DNA from: Crocinitomicaceae bacterium
GTDB lineage: Bacteria; Bacteroidota; Bacteroidia; Flavobacteriales_D; Sanyastnellaceae
Length of the DNA stretch: 33,194 bases
Direction of reading: 5' to 3'
Assembly: GCA_002693775.1 (NCBI GenBank)
Contig: NZRP01000061.1
Location: 14,449-47,642, forward strand
Below are positions 16,258 to 23,574 of this stretch, piece by piece (within the stretch, counting starts at the first letter, position 1; every line of letters begins with the position of its first letter). The translations under genes and the position numbers were made by a program. Under the pieces are notes generated by a model, which saw only the letters and a list, made by a program, of their open reading frames with translations, did no database searches and was not told the origin of the DNA.

Positions 16258-16478
16258 ACAACAGCTAATGTGTCCTTCTCTGTAACTCTGGATTTTACGG
16301 GGGGTTTCAAGCGATAAATAATTTTAACATTTCCAGCGCAACCTTTTCTTACTTAAAGACGTTTAAATAATGATTAGAAAGTCAATGTCGCGTGATTTCG
16401 ACATTAGCCCTTGAGACGATTCTCAGGGTATTGGTTAAGGCTGAAGCGCCACTCGAACGCGGGTGGCGCTTCTTTGTT
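16258..16478 (+). ncRNA. Candidate structured non-coding RNA (or long hutU 3' UTR)
   Basis: The gene-free interval 16058-16495 has no convincing ORF. Its second half folds: AATGTCG/CGACATT (16384-16405), CCCTTGAGA/TCTCAGGG with a CGAT loop (16408-16428, one bulge), then a strong terminator. GCTAATGT (16264-16271) is fully complementary to ACATTAGC (16401-16408), a long-range pairing that would compete with the first two hairpins. TACTTTAG (16245-16252) is a weak -7 candidate that would give a transcript of about 220 nt. I found no tmRNA, RNase P or SRP RNA signature. The 5' end is a guess; the first part (16058-16250) shows nothing I can name. Confidence 0.35.
16443..16478 (+). terminator. 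Strong intrinsic terminator, plus strand
   Basis: Ten-pair stem GAAGCGCCAC (16443-16452) / GTGGCGCTTC (16463-16472), 10-nt loop, then TTTGTT. The T-rich side is only downstream on the plus strand, so it ends rightward transcripts (hutU read-through or the candidate ncRNA), not alr. Confidence 0.8.
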
Positions 16479-16495
16479 ATAAAGAAATTTAAGGT

Positions 16496-17626
16496 CTAAT
16501 TAACAGTTAACCTTATCACCCTTTGGTGCACTCTTGCGATAAGCTCATAAGCTATTGTGCCGGCAGCTTTACTAACATCCTCAATTGCGATATTGTCTCC
16601 AAAAAGCTCAACCTCATCTCCTACCTGAACGCCCATCCCTGTAACATCAACAGCGGTCAGGTCCATACATACTCGACCCACAACCACAGCAGACCTACCA
16701 TTAACCCAAACCTTACCACGACCATCACTCAAATTTCTCGGATATCCATCAGCATATCCTACGGGCAGCCATGCGATTTCCCTTTCGTGAGTAGCAGGAT
16801 CTGCATACCCGTAACCAACACCATTGCCGGCGGGCACATTTTGGATTTGGGTAACTACCGTTTTAAAATAAACGGCCGGTTTTAAAGCTACTCCAGCACT
16901 AGATAGCTCACTGCCCAAAAGACTAAGCCCCACCCTAACATAGTCCATTCCGTGACTTGGAAATCTCACAACGCCTGATGAGTTTAATGAGTGTGTTTTA
17001 AAATCTTTAAGGCCGTTTGAAAGAGCTTCTCTCAGCCCTTCAATGATGGAATTGAAGAGATTGATTTGGCCTAAAGTATTAGTGTCAAAACCCTCTGCCT
17101 CAGTAGCAGCTAAGTGAGTGTAAACAGTACCCAATCTTAGACCAATAACACCATTCAGCTTTTCAGCAACCTCAGCCATCTCTGCGCGCTTAAACCCTAA
17201 GCGATGCATCCCAGTATTAAAATTTAAATGAACCGGCTCTAGGTTAGTTCTGCCACATGAGGACGCCCATTTAATATACGAATCAAGCTGCCCCATTGAA
17301 ATAAGGCTTGGTTCAAGATGGTGATCACCCATTACATTGAATGTTTCAGGGTCCGGGTTTAAGACCATTATGCGACCATTAATTCCAGACTCTCTCAGCT
17401 TAACGCCCTCCTCCACGTAGGCTACAGCAAGGTAATCTACACCTTCATTAGCGTAAACTTCCGCTAAAACCGTGTCATCAGTTCCGTAGCCAAACCCCTT
17501 GATAACTGCGATAATTCCAGGCTCAACTCCACCGACATCCTTCAAATGTTTTCGGACCACTTCGAAATTTTCTTTGATTCGACCAAGGTCAAGAGTTAAA
17601 GTAGTAACGTGTGAGGGGTCTTGCAT
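16496..17626 (-). CDS. alr: Alanine racemase
   Basis: 376 residues, full length. The PLP lysine lies in AVIKGFGYG (K43); further family blocks are VHLNFNTGMHRLGF, THLAATEAEG, SLNSSGVVRFP, YVRVGLSLLG, the Tyr-containing GVGYGYADP and PVGYADGYPR, and GRVCMDLTAVDV. It interconverts L- and D-alanine for peptidoglycan. In several Bacteroidota Alr is fused to MurF; here it stands alone. The ATG directly follows the TAA of tdk, so the two are an operon with likely coupled translation. Confidence 0.95.
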   Translation of the reverse strand: MQDPSHVTTLTLDLGRIKENFEVVRKHLKDVGGVEPGIIAVIKGFGYGTDDTVLAEVYANEGVDYLAVAYVEEGVKLRESGINGRIMVLNPDPETFNVMGDHHLEPSLISMGQLDSYIKWASSCGRTNLEPVHLNFNTGMHRLGFKRAEMAEVAEKLNGVIGLRLGTVYTHLAATEAEGFDTNTLGQINLFNSIIEGLREALSNGLKDFKTHSLNSSGVVRFPSHGMDYVRVGLSLLGSELSSAGVALKPAVYFKTVVTQIQNVPAGNGVGYGYADPATHEREIAWLPVGYADGYPRNLSDGRGKVWVNGRSAVVVGRVCMDLTAVDVTGMGVQVGDEVELFGDNIAIEDVSKAAGTIAYELIARVHQRVIRLTVN

Positions 17627-18208
17627 TTATTTTTTCCTTGCAGCAACAAATGCATGCCTTGCAAGAGGAATGTATTTGTCCTTTTCTCCTAATTCAACAG
17701 TGTCACCAGATCCAGAAATTTTATGAGAAAAATGTGCCGAGCGCCCTGTTTCAACACAAACAGCGTGAAGTTTGGTCACGTCTTCTGCAAGAGCAAGCAG
17801 CTCAGGCATATGCCCAAAAGGCACTCCGTTAAAATCCAAATCTAATCCTGCCACTATTACTCTAACTCCACGATTTGCAATTTCATTGCACACAGCTGGA
17901 AGTGAATCGTCGAAAAACTGCGCCTCATCAATAGCAACAACCAACGCAGGGCGACCATTTACTTCGATAGAATCTAAAATATCACGGGCCTTTTCTACCA
18001 CAACTGATGGCATAGCATTTTTATCGTGAGAAACCACGTCGTTTGCCGCATACCTAGTATCAATTGCAGGCTTAATTAATACGGTAGGAAGGTTGGCAAT
18101 AAGCGACCTCCTAACCCTTCTTAAAAGCTCTTCTGTTTTACCTGAAAACATGGGCCCACAGATTACCTCTAATCGCCCTTCTCCGATATATGATTCTGAT
18201 CTATGCAT
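17627..18208 (-). CDS. tdk: Thymidine kinase, lacking most zinc-ribbon cysteines
   Basis: 193 residues from the ATG at 18208; a TTG at 18220 would add four residues but is less likely. P-loop GPMFSGKTEELLRR (18-31), Walker B-like VVAIDEAQFF with D94 and catalytic E95, then VIVAGLDLDFNGVPFGHM, the lasso region and YIPLARHAF. It phosphorylates thymidine (and deoxyuridine) in the salvage pathway. Type II kinases usually hold a zinc with CxxC and a second Cys pair; here CVET (151-154) keeps one Cys and ARHA (183-186) has none, so three of four ligands are gone. The ATP and nucleoside sites seem intact. It is the first gene of the tdk-alr unit. Confidence 0.93.
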   Translation of the reverse strand: MHRSESYIGEGRLEVICGPMFSGKTEELLRRVRRSLIANLPTVLIKPAIDTRYAANDVVSHDKNAMPSVVVEKARDILDSIEVNGRPALVVAIDEAQFFDDSLPAVCNEIANRGVRVIVAGLDLDFNGVPFGHMPELLALAEDVTKLHAVCVETGRSAHFSHKISGSGDTVELGEKDKYIPLARHAFVAARKK

Positions 18209-18216
18209 AAACAGTC

Positions 18217-18236
18217 GCAAGTTACTCGTAATTTAG
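18217..18236. promoter_or_regulatory. Divergent promoters of tdk and the lipoprotein gene
   Basis: Minus strand: TAACTTGC (18224 to 18217), 8 nt before the tdk ATG. Plus strand: TAATTTAG (18229-18236), 4 nt before the lipoprotein ATG at 18241. Both are one- or two-base variants of TAnnTTTG in a spacer of only 32 bp. Confidence 0.35.
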
Positions 18237-18240
18237 TCAC

Positions 18241-18657
18241 ATGAATATCTCTAAAGCGACACTGTTACTTTTTTCTTTTAGCACTCTATTATTTTCTTGC
18301 ACAAGGACCCCTGGTGAAGGAGGAAGAGCTTCTATTACAGGACATGTAGACCAAATAAGAAGAGTCCAAATCAACAACCCCGCTTCAACCGTAGATACGA
18401 TAGCAGCATCTGACGAGGAAGTGTTTATAGTATACGGCGATAATACCAGCCCAAATGATAGGGTTTTCACTAACCCTGATGGGGACTTCGCTTTTAATTG
18501 GCTCAGAACAGGAGACTACACCTTATATGTATACTCTGAGGACACTGTGATTACCTCACAGCCTCTTCCTAGAATCGCTATAGAAGTCTCAGTAAACATC
18601 GATGATAGAGATGAGGTAGTTGAAGCTGGAACTATTACAATTTTCGACGAATTCTAA
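18241..18657 (+). CDS. Small lipoprotein with a beta-sandwich-like domain
   Basis: 138 residues. Hydrophobic leader with lipobox LLFSC, making C20 the lipidated residue. The remainder (GRASITGHVDQIRR... FTNPDGDFAFNWLRTGDYTLYVYSED) resembles the carboxypeptidase-regulatory/CarboxypepD_reg-like beta fold found in many Bacteroidota surface proteins. It lies in the inner or outer membrane; function unknown. Its TAA is followed directly by the ATG of the DUF2490 gene, indicating coupled translation and a shared task at the outer membrane. Confidence 0.75.
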   Translation: MNISKATLLLFSFSTLLFSCTRTPGEGGRASITGHVDQIRRVQINNPASTVDTIAASDEEVFIVYGDNTSPNDRVFTNPDGDFAFNWLRTGDYTLYVYSEDTVITSQPLPRIAIEVSVNIDDRDEVVEAGTITIFDEF

Positions 18658-19335
18658 ATGCGACTAAAAGCCGTAGTCGTTACAGTTGCTTTCTTCTCCT
18701 CTATAGTAGCACACTCTCAGTGGGTTGATTACAGAGGCTGGACCTCGCTGTCCCTATCCCAAAAGGTCGCAAAGAAAACCCTAGCTTCTGCAGATGTAGC
18801 TATGCGTTGGGACAGAGATTTTAGCAGGCTAGGTTCGACATTTATTGATGCCTCAATCTCCAGAGAGGTTTTAAAAGACATAACAGCATCTGTTGCCCTG
18901 CGTGGAGGGGCGTCCAGCACCGATGAGTATCAATGGGAGTCACAGCGCAGAGTCGCGGGCGCCTTGAGGTATAAAAACTCTTTAAACAATAAGTCTTCCC
19001 TTTCCATTCGTCTTCAAGGCCAAACCGGATTGAAGGGTATTGCACCCTTAGATCTATCCACCGCCGCCAGGATTAAAACCACTTATTATTATAAGGTCTC
19101 TAAAAAGCACAGGTTGAGCCTTTCCACAGAAGTCTTTTTCCGCCCTCTATATTCGAATTACGAATGGAGTGACACTAGATTTAGAGTAGCGTTTAGAAAG
19201 AAAGTCAGAAAAAGGAAGTTTTTCACTTTTGGCTATCAGCTGGAAACCCCGCGAAATGGGCCAGACCCATGGGTTGAGCATACAATAATTTGTAATTTTA
19301 GCCTTGAAAAGAAGCGTAGAAAGTCTGACAAATAA
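18658..19335 (+). CDS. DUF2490-type outer-membrane protein
   Basis: 225 residues. Signal peptide 1-21 ending AHSQ, then a start WVDYRGWTSLSLSQKV and the WDRDFSRLGSTFIDASISREV and LRGGASSTDEYQWESQRRV blocks that match DUF2490 proteins, followed by alternating beta strands (LSIRLQGQTGLKG, LSLSTEVFFRPLY, RVAFRKKVRKRKFFTFGYQLE). It probably forms a beta barrel in the outer membrane; what passes or binds is unknown. It belongs with the preceding lipoprotein gene (no gap). A 9-bp hairpin over the stop codon has no T tail and is not called a terminator. Confidence 0.72.
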   Translation: MRLKAVVVTVAFFSSIVAHSQWVDYRGWTSLSLSQKVAKKTLASADVAMRWDRDFSRLGSTFIDASISREVLKDITASVALRGGASSTDEYQWESQRRVAGALRYKNSLNNKSSLSIRLQGQTGLKGIAPLDLSTAARIKTTYYYKVSKKHRLSLSTEVFFRPLYSNYEWSDTRFRVAFRKKVRKRKFFTFGYQLETPRNGPDPWVEHTIICNFSLEKKRRKSDK

Positions 19336-19355
19336 AATTTGTTAGATAAAAACGC

Positions 19356-19385
19356 TTGGTTATCCACAGTCGTTAGTTATCTTTG
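19356..19385 (+). promoter_or_regulatory. Consensus Bacteroidota promoter of the rplM operon
   Basis: TTG (19356-19358), a 19-nt spacer, and TATCTTTG (19378-19385), a full match to the -33/-7 architecture (TTG-N19-TAnnTTTG). Transcription should start near 19391 and give a leader of roughly 40 nt, which begins with the hairpin CCCAA-ATTT-TTGGG (19390-19403). A uL13 leader motif has been reported for Bacteroidia, to my memory; I cannot verify a match. Confidence 0.7.
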
Positions 19386-19429
19386 CACCCCCAAATTTTT
19401 GGGAATTAGAAACACGCAACACATTCGCT

Positions 19430-19879
19430 GTGGATACTTTAAGCTACAAAACCATCTCTGCTAATAAGGAGAGCGCCGATAAGAAATGGCTATTAGTAGA
19501 CGCTGAGGGACAAACTCTTGGACGTCTTGCATCTGAAGTTGCTAAACTTCTTCGTGGAAAGCACAAGCCTAATTTTACACCACACGCAGATTGTGGCGAC
19601 TACGTGGTAGTTGTTAACGCGGAGAAGATTTCTCTTTCTGGGAAGAAGTGGGACCAAAAGATTTACATGCGCCACACCGGTTACCCTGGTGGACAGCGTA
19701 CACGTACCGCTACTGAAGTGATGGCCCGTAAGCCACACGCAATGGTAGAAGAAGCGGTAAGAGGAATGCTTCCTAAGAACACTCTTGGAAGAGACCTTTT
19801 CCGTAACATGCACGTTTACGTAGGCCCTAACCATAAGCACGAGGCACAACAGCCAACTGCTATTACATTCAATTCGTAA
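19430..19879 (+). CDS. rplM: 50S ribosomal protein L13 (uL13)
   Basis: 149 residues, full length. The start codon is [18 protein letters not shown] is the usual Bacteroidota L13 beginning and no better ATG exists. [48 protein letters not shown] and [10 protein letters not shown] are family blocks. It is part of the large ribosomal subunit. First gene of rplM-rpsI-rpsB-tsf, with a strong promoter upstream and rpsI 3 nt downstream. Confidence 0.97.
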   Translation: MDTLSYKTISANKESADKKWLLVDAEGQTLGRLASEVAKLLRGKHKPNFTPHADCGDYVVVVNAEKISLSGKKWDQKIYMRHTGYPGGQRTRTATEVMARKPHAMVEEAVRGMLPKNTLGRDLFRNMHVYVGPNHKHEAQQPTAITFNS

Positions 19880-19882
19880 GTA

Positions 19883-20269
19883 ATGGACGTAATCAATACA
19901 TCAGGACGTCGTAAGAACGCTGTTGCCCGCCTTTACATGTCAAAAGGCAAAGGAGAAATTACAATCAACAAGCGTGATTATAAAGACTATTTCCCAACAG
20001 GGACTCTGCAGTACACGATTAACCAGGCTTTCAACCTAACTGAAACCGCTGGTAAATTCAACATAAAGGTAAATGTTTCAGGCGGTGGTATCACTGGCCA
20101 AGCTGAGGCAGTACGTCTTGCTATTTCTAAAGCTCTTGTAGAGCTTGATCCTGAATTTAAGCCGGCTCTTAAAGCCGAAGGTCTTACAACTCGGGATCCA
20201 CGTATGGTTGAGCGTAAGAAGTTCGGTCAGAAGAAAGCACGTAAGAAAGAACAGTTCTCGAAGCGTTAA
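19883..20269 (+). CDS. rpsI: 30S ribosomal protein S9 (uS9)
   Basis: 128 residues, full length. Begins MDVINTSGRRKNAVARLYM, contains the GKGEITINKRDYKDYFP block and GGGITGQAEAVRLAISKAL, and ends in the conserved basic tail ERKKFGQKKARKKEQFSKR, which reaches the P-site tRNA in the ribosome. Co-transcribed with rplM; a 113-nt gap with possible leader structure separates it from rpsB. Confidence 0.97.
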   Translation: MDVINTSGRRKNAVARLYMSKGKGEITINKRDYKDYFPTGTLQYTINQAFNLTETAGKFNIKVNVSGGGITGQAEAVRLAISKALVELDPEFKPALKAEGLTTRDPRMVERKKFGQKKARKKEQFSKR

Positions 20270-20273
20270 CGGC

Positions 20274-20382
20274 ACCCGCCTAGGCGTTATCGATTTTTTT
20301 ATAATTCGTTTAGCATCCAAATTCTTGAGACTCATATCTGTGGCTACTCAAGAGTTGCTTTAAACAAGGAAAGTAAACAACC
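20274..20382 (+). promoter_or_regulatory. Possible attenuator and stem-loop in the rpsB leader
   Basis: After rpsI a GC-rich inverted repeat (CGCCTAGGCG, 20278-20287) is followed by a run of seven T at 20294-20300, which could terminate part of the transcripts. Then ATTCTTGAG (20321-20329) pairs with CTCAAGAGT (20347-20355), 9 pairs including one G-U, closing a 17-nt loop just before an AAGGAAAG stretch and the rpsB ATG. This fits a ribosomal-protein autoregulatory leader; family membership is not established. Confidence 0.35.
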
Positions 20383-21354
20383 ATGGCTCGTACAACTTTT
20401 GAGCAATTATTAGAGGCCGGAGCACATTTTGGCCACCAGAAACGCAAGTGGAATCCACACATGGCGCCATACCTTTTCACAGAGAAAAAGGGTATTCACA
20501 TTATCGACCTGCACAAGACAATAGCTAAGATTGACGATGCTGCAGCTGCTATGAAGCAGATTGCTAAGAGCGGAAAGAAGATTCTTTTTGTTTCTACTAA
20601 GAAGCAAGGTCAAGAAATCATTTCAACTCACGCTAAGGCCATTGGAATGCCTTACGTAACTGAGCGTTGGTCTGGAGGGATGCTTACAAACTTCGGCACA
20701 ATCCGTAAGGCGATCCGTAAAATGACTCAAATTGACAAGATGGAGGCAGACGGAACACTTGCTATTCTATCAAAGAGAGAGCGTCTTCAGGTTAGCCGCC
20801 AGAGAGCGAAGCTTGATAAAAACTTAGGCTCTATTGCTGACATGACTCGTCTACCTGCTGCAATTTTCATCGTTGACGTAACGAAAGAGCACATTGCTCT
20901 TGCAGAGGCGAAGAAGCTTAGAATACCGGTATTCGCAATTGTTGACTCTAACAGCGATCCACGTCCGGTAGATTTCATAATTCCAGCGAACGATGACGCA
21001 ACTAAGTCTATCGACCTTATCACAAGAACTCTTGCTGAGGCGGTTGCTGAAGGACTAAACGAGCGCCAAGCTGAAAAGGCAACGGCAGACGCAAAGACAA
21101 CTAAGAAAGCTGCTGCTAAAGAGGACAATAAAGCTGAAGAACCTGCTGTTGAGGAAGCACCTGCTGCTGGAGAAGCACCTGCTACTGAGGAAGCTCCAGC
21201 TGCTAAAGAAGCACCTGCTACTGAAGAAGCACCTGCTGCTGAGGAAGCACCTGCTGCTGGAGAAGCACCTGCTACTGAAGAAGCACCTGCTGCTGAGGAA
21301 GCACCTGCTACTGAGGAAGCACCTGCTACTGAGGAAGTTAAAGCTGACAAATAA
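20383..21354 (+). CDS. rpsB: 30S ribosomal protein S2 (uS2) with long repetitive tail
   Basis: 323 residues. The first roughly 230 are a normal S2: FEQLLEAGAHFGHQKRKWNPHM, GIHIIDLHKT, ILFVSTKKQGQEI, ERWSGGMLTNFGTI, IFIVDVTKEHIALAEA, VDSNSDPRPVDFIIPANDDA. From about 236 a charged linker rich in Lys and Ala leads to ten copies of a hexapeptide EAPA(A/T)(E/G/K) (residues 258-317) and a last EVKADK. The tail is unstructured and acidic and adds about 80 residues to the family's usual size. S2 binds late in small-subunit assembly; the tail should point away from the core (inference). tsf follows after 28 nt. Confidence 0.96.
   Translation: MARTTFEQLLEAGAHFGHQKRKWNPHMAPYLFTEKKGIHIIDLHKTIAKIDDAAAAMKQIAKSGKKILFVSTKKQGQEIISTHAKAIGMPYVTERWSGGMLTNFGTIRKAIRKMTQIDKMEADGTLAILSKRERLQVSRQRAKLDKNLGSIADMTRLPAAIFIVDVTKEHIALAEAKKLRIPVFAIVDSNSDPRPVDFIIPANDDATKSIDLITRTLAEAVAEGLNERQAEKATADAKTTKKAAAKEDNKAEEPAVEEAPAAGEAPATEEAPAAKEAPATEEAPAAEEAPAAGEAPATEEAPAAEEAPATEEAPATEEVKADK
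21154..21333 (+). repeat. Ten 18-bp tandem repeats inside rpsB
   Basis: Ten consecutive in-frame units of 18 bp based on GAAGCACCTGCTGCTGGA or its Thr/Glu variants, encoding EAPAAG, EAPATE, EAPAAK, EAPATE, EAPAAE, EAPAAG, EAPATE, EAPAAE, EAPATE, EAPATE. Unit 3 differs most at silent sites (GCTCCAGC). Near identity suggests recent slippage expansion; copy number probably varies between strains without breaking the frame. Confidence 0.93.
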
Positions 21355-21382
21355 AGACATCACACTTCTTATATAATTAATC

Positions 21383-22210
21383 ATGAGCATTACTGCTGCT
21401 GAAGTAAACAAGCTCCGTAAGCAAACGGGAGCCGGCATGATGGACTGCAAGAAGGCACTCCAAGAAGCCGAAGGAAACATGGAAAAAGCTGTTGAGATTC
21501 TTCGTCTTAAAGGCCAAAAAGTTGCTGCCAAGCGTAGCGACCGTGAGGCTAGCGAAGGAGCTATTCTTTCTGCCATTAGTGCAGATGGAAAAACAGGTGT
21601 TGTTCTTTCTTTAAACTGTGAAACTGATTTCGTTGCTAAGAACGCAGATTTTATCAGTGTAGCCCAAACTCTTCTCGATCTTGCTATCGCTGAGGGTTGT
21701 GAAAATAAAGAAAGTATCCTTGCATTAAACTTCCCTGGATCAGATATCACTGTTGCTGATAAGATTGTAGAGGAAACTGGTAAGATTGGAGAGCGTATTG
21801 AAATAGGCGATCTTCAGATGGCTAAGGGCGATACGGTTGCTGCATACATCCACCCAGGCAACCGTCTAGCTACTGTAGTTGGATTCTCTGGCGACGTGAA
21901 TGAAGGAGTAGGACGTGACGTAGCAATGCAAGCTGCTGCAATGGCACCTGTCGCTGTTGACGAAGCGAGCATTCCAGCGGACTTAGTAGAAAAAGAAAAA
22001 GCAATTAGCAAGGACCTAGCTATCCAAGAGGGCAAGCCAGCTGACCTAGCTGAAAAAATTGCTATAGGAAGGTTAAACAAGTGGTACAAGGAAGTTACTC
22101 TTGTAAACCAGCCATTTATCAAAGACAACAAGCAAACTGTTGCTAAATATGTAGCTTCTGAATGTCCAGGAGCAGCAGTATCTAGCTTCTGCCGTGTTGC
22201 TCTAGGATAA
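21383..22210 (+). CDS. tsf: Elongation factor Ts
   Basis: 275 residues. N-terminal UBA-like domain VNKLRKQTGAGMMDCKKALQEAEG, the nucleotide-exchange motif NCETDFVAKN, a dimerisation region with GDTVAAYIHPGNRLATVVGF, and the C-terminal LVNQPFIKDNKQTVAKYV. It restores EF-Tu-GTP from EF-Tu-GDP. The position after rpsB is conserved in most bacteria. A terminator follows at 22234. Confidence 0.97.
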   Translation: MSITAAEVNKLRKQTGAGMMDCKKALQEAEGNMEKAVEILRLKGQKVAAKRSDREASEGAILSAISADGKTGVVLSLNCETDFVAKNADFISVAQTLLDLAIAEGCENKESILALNFPGSDITVADKIVEETGKIGERIEIGDLQMAKGDTVAAYIHPGNRLATVVGFSGDVNEGVGRDVAMQAAAMAPVAVDEASIPADLVEKEKAISKDLAIQEGKPADLAEKIAIGRLNKWYKEVTLVNQPFIKDNKQTVAKYVASECPGAAVSSFCRVALG

Positions 22211-22233
22211 TCCTAAGCAGATATTATTTTTAG

Positions 22234-22266
22234 GAAGACCGCTTAGTGCGGTCTTCTTTCGTTTTG
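22234..22266 (+). terminator. Intrinsic terminator after tsf
   Basis: Stem GAAGACCGC (22234-22242) / GCGGTCTTC (22248-22256) with loop TTAGT, followed by TTTCGTTTT. It ends the rplM-tsf transcript before pyrH. Confidence 0.88.
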
Positions 22267-22271
22267 GGCAT

Positions 22272-22279
22272 TATATTTA
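22272..22279 (+). promoter_or_regulatory. Candidate -7 element of pyrH-frr
   Basis: TATATTTA, one base from TAnnTTTG, 8 nt before the pyrH ATG and directly behind the tsf terminator. It makes pyrH-frr a separate unit with almost no leader. No clear -33 TTG at the right distance. Confidence 0.4.
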
Positions 22280-22287
22280 CACTTTAG

Positions 22288-22998
<711 letters not shown>

Positions 22999-23001
22999 GA
23001 G

Positions 23002-23565
23002 ATGCACGAAGCAATTGAAATGGCTCATGAGGAGGCTAAAGACCAAATGGAGAAAGCTCTAGAGCGTCTTGCAGGAGAGCTAAGGAAAATTAGAGCGGGG
23101 AAGGCCCACCCATCTATGCTTGAGGGCGTTAGAATTGATTACTACGGCACACTAACGCCGATTAGCCAAGTTGCAAACGTTAATACTACTGACGCCAGAA
23201 CTATTGTTGTTCAGCCATGGGAAAAAGTGATGTTAGATCCTATTTCAATGGGAATTATTAATGCTAACCTAGGGCTTAACCCGATGAACAACGGTGAGGT
23301 TTTGATCATTAATGTTCCACCTCTAACAGAGGAAAGAAGAAAGGAGCTGAGCAAGCGCGCTAGAGGAGAGGGAGAGTCTGCAAGGGTTTCGATTAGAAAT
23401 GCCAGAAAGGACGCAAATGACCTTCTTAAATCAGCTAAAGAAGACGGCCTAAGCGAAGATATGCAGAAAACAGGAGAATCTCAGATTCAAAGCCTAACAA
23501 ATAAATACGTAGCTAAAGTAGAAGAGATGTTAGACGCTAAAGAAGCTGACATCATGACTATTTAA
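23002..23565 (+). CDS. frr: Ribosome recycling factor
   Basis: 187 residues. Start MHEAIEMAHEEAKDQMEKAL lines up with the usual helix 1; then LRKIRAGKAHPSML, YYGTLTPISQVANV, TIVVQPWEK, NANLGLNPMNNGEVLIINVPPLTEERRKEL and a long C-terminal helix. With EF-G it splits ribosomes after termination. It converges with dxr, only 9 bp between the two stop codons, with no terminator between them. Confidence 0.97.
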   Translation: MHEAIEMAHEEAKDQMEKALERLAGELRKIRAGKAHPSMLEGVRIDYYGTLTPISQVANVNTTDARTIVVQPWEKVMLDPISMGIINANLGLNPMNNGEVLIINVPPLTEERRKELSKRARGEGESARVSIRNARKDANDLLKSAKEDGLSEDMQKTGESQIQSLTNKYVAKVEEMLDAKEADIMTI

Positions 23566-23574
23566 GCAAAGCTA

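Noticed and set aside
16058-16495. tmRNA, RNase P RNA or SRP RNA in the long intergenic region
   Set aside because: No tRNA-like acceptor end, no GAAAGTCCGGGC-type core and no GGAAGCAGC-type SRP loop could be found.
19325-19345. Nine-pair hairpin over the DUF2490 stop codon
   Set aside because: AT-rich stem with one wobble and no T tract on the plus strand, so not a convincing terminator.
20787-21350. Long minus-strand open frame rich in Ser, Ala and Gly opposite rpsB
   Set aside because: It is the antisense reading of the 18-bp repeats and of conserved S2 coding sequence; open only because of the repeat composition.
21055-21750. 231-codon minus-strand frame across the rpsB-tsf junction
   Set aside because: Shadow of the repeats and of tsf; low-complexity Ser/Arg/Cys/Phe protein without family features.
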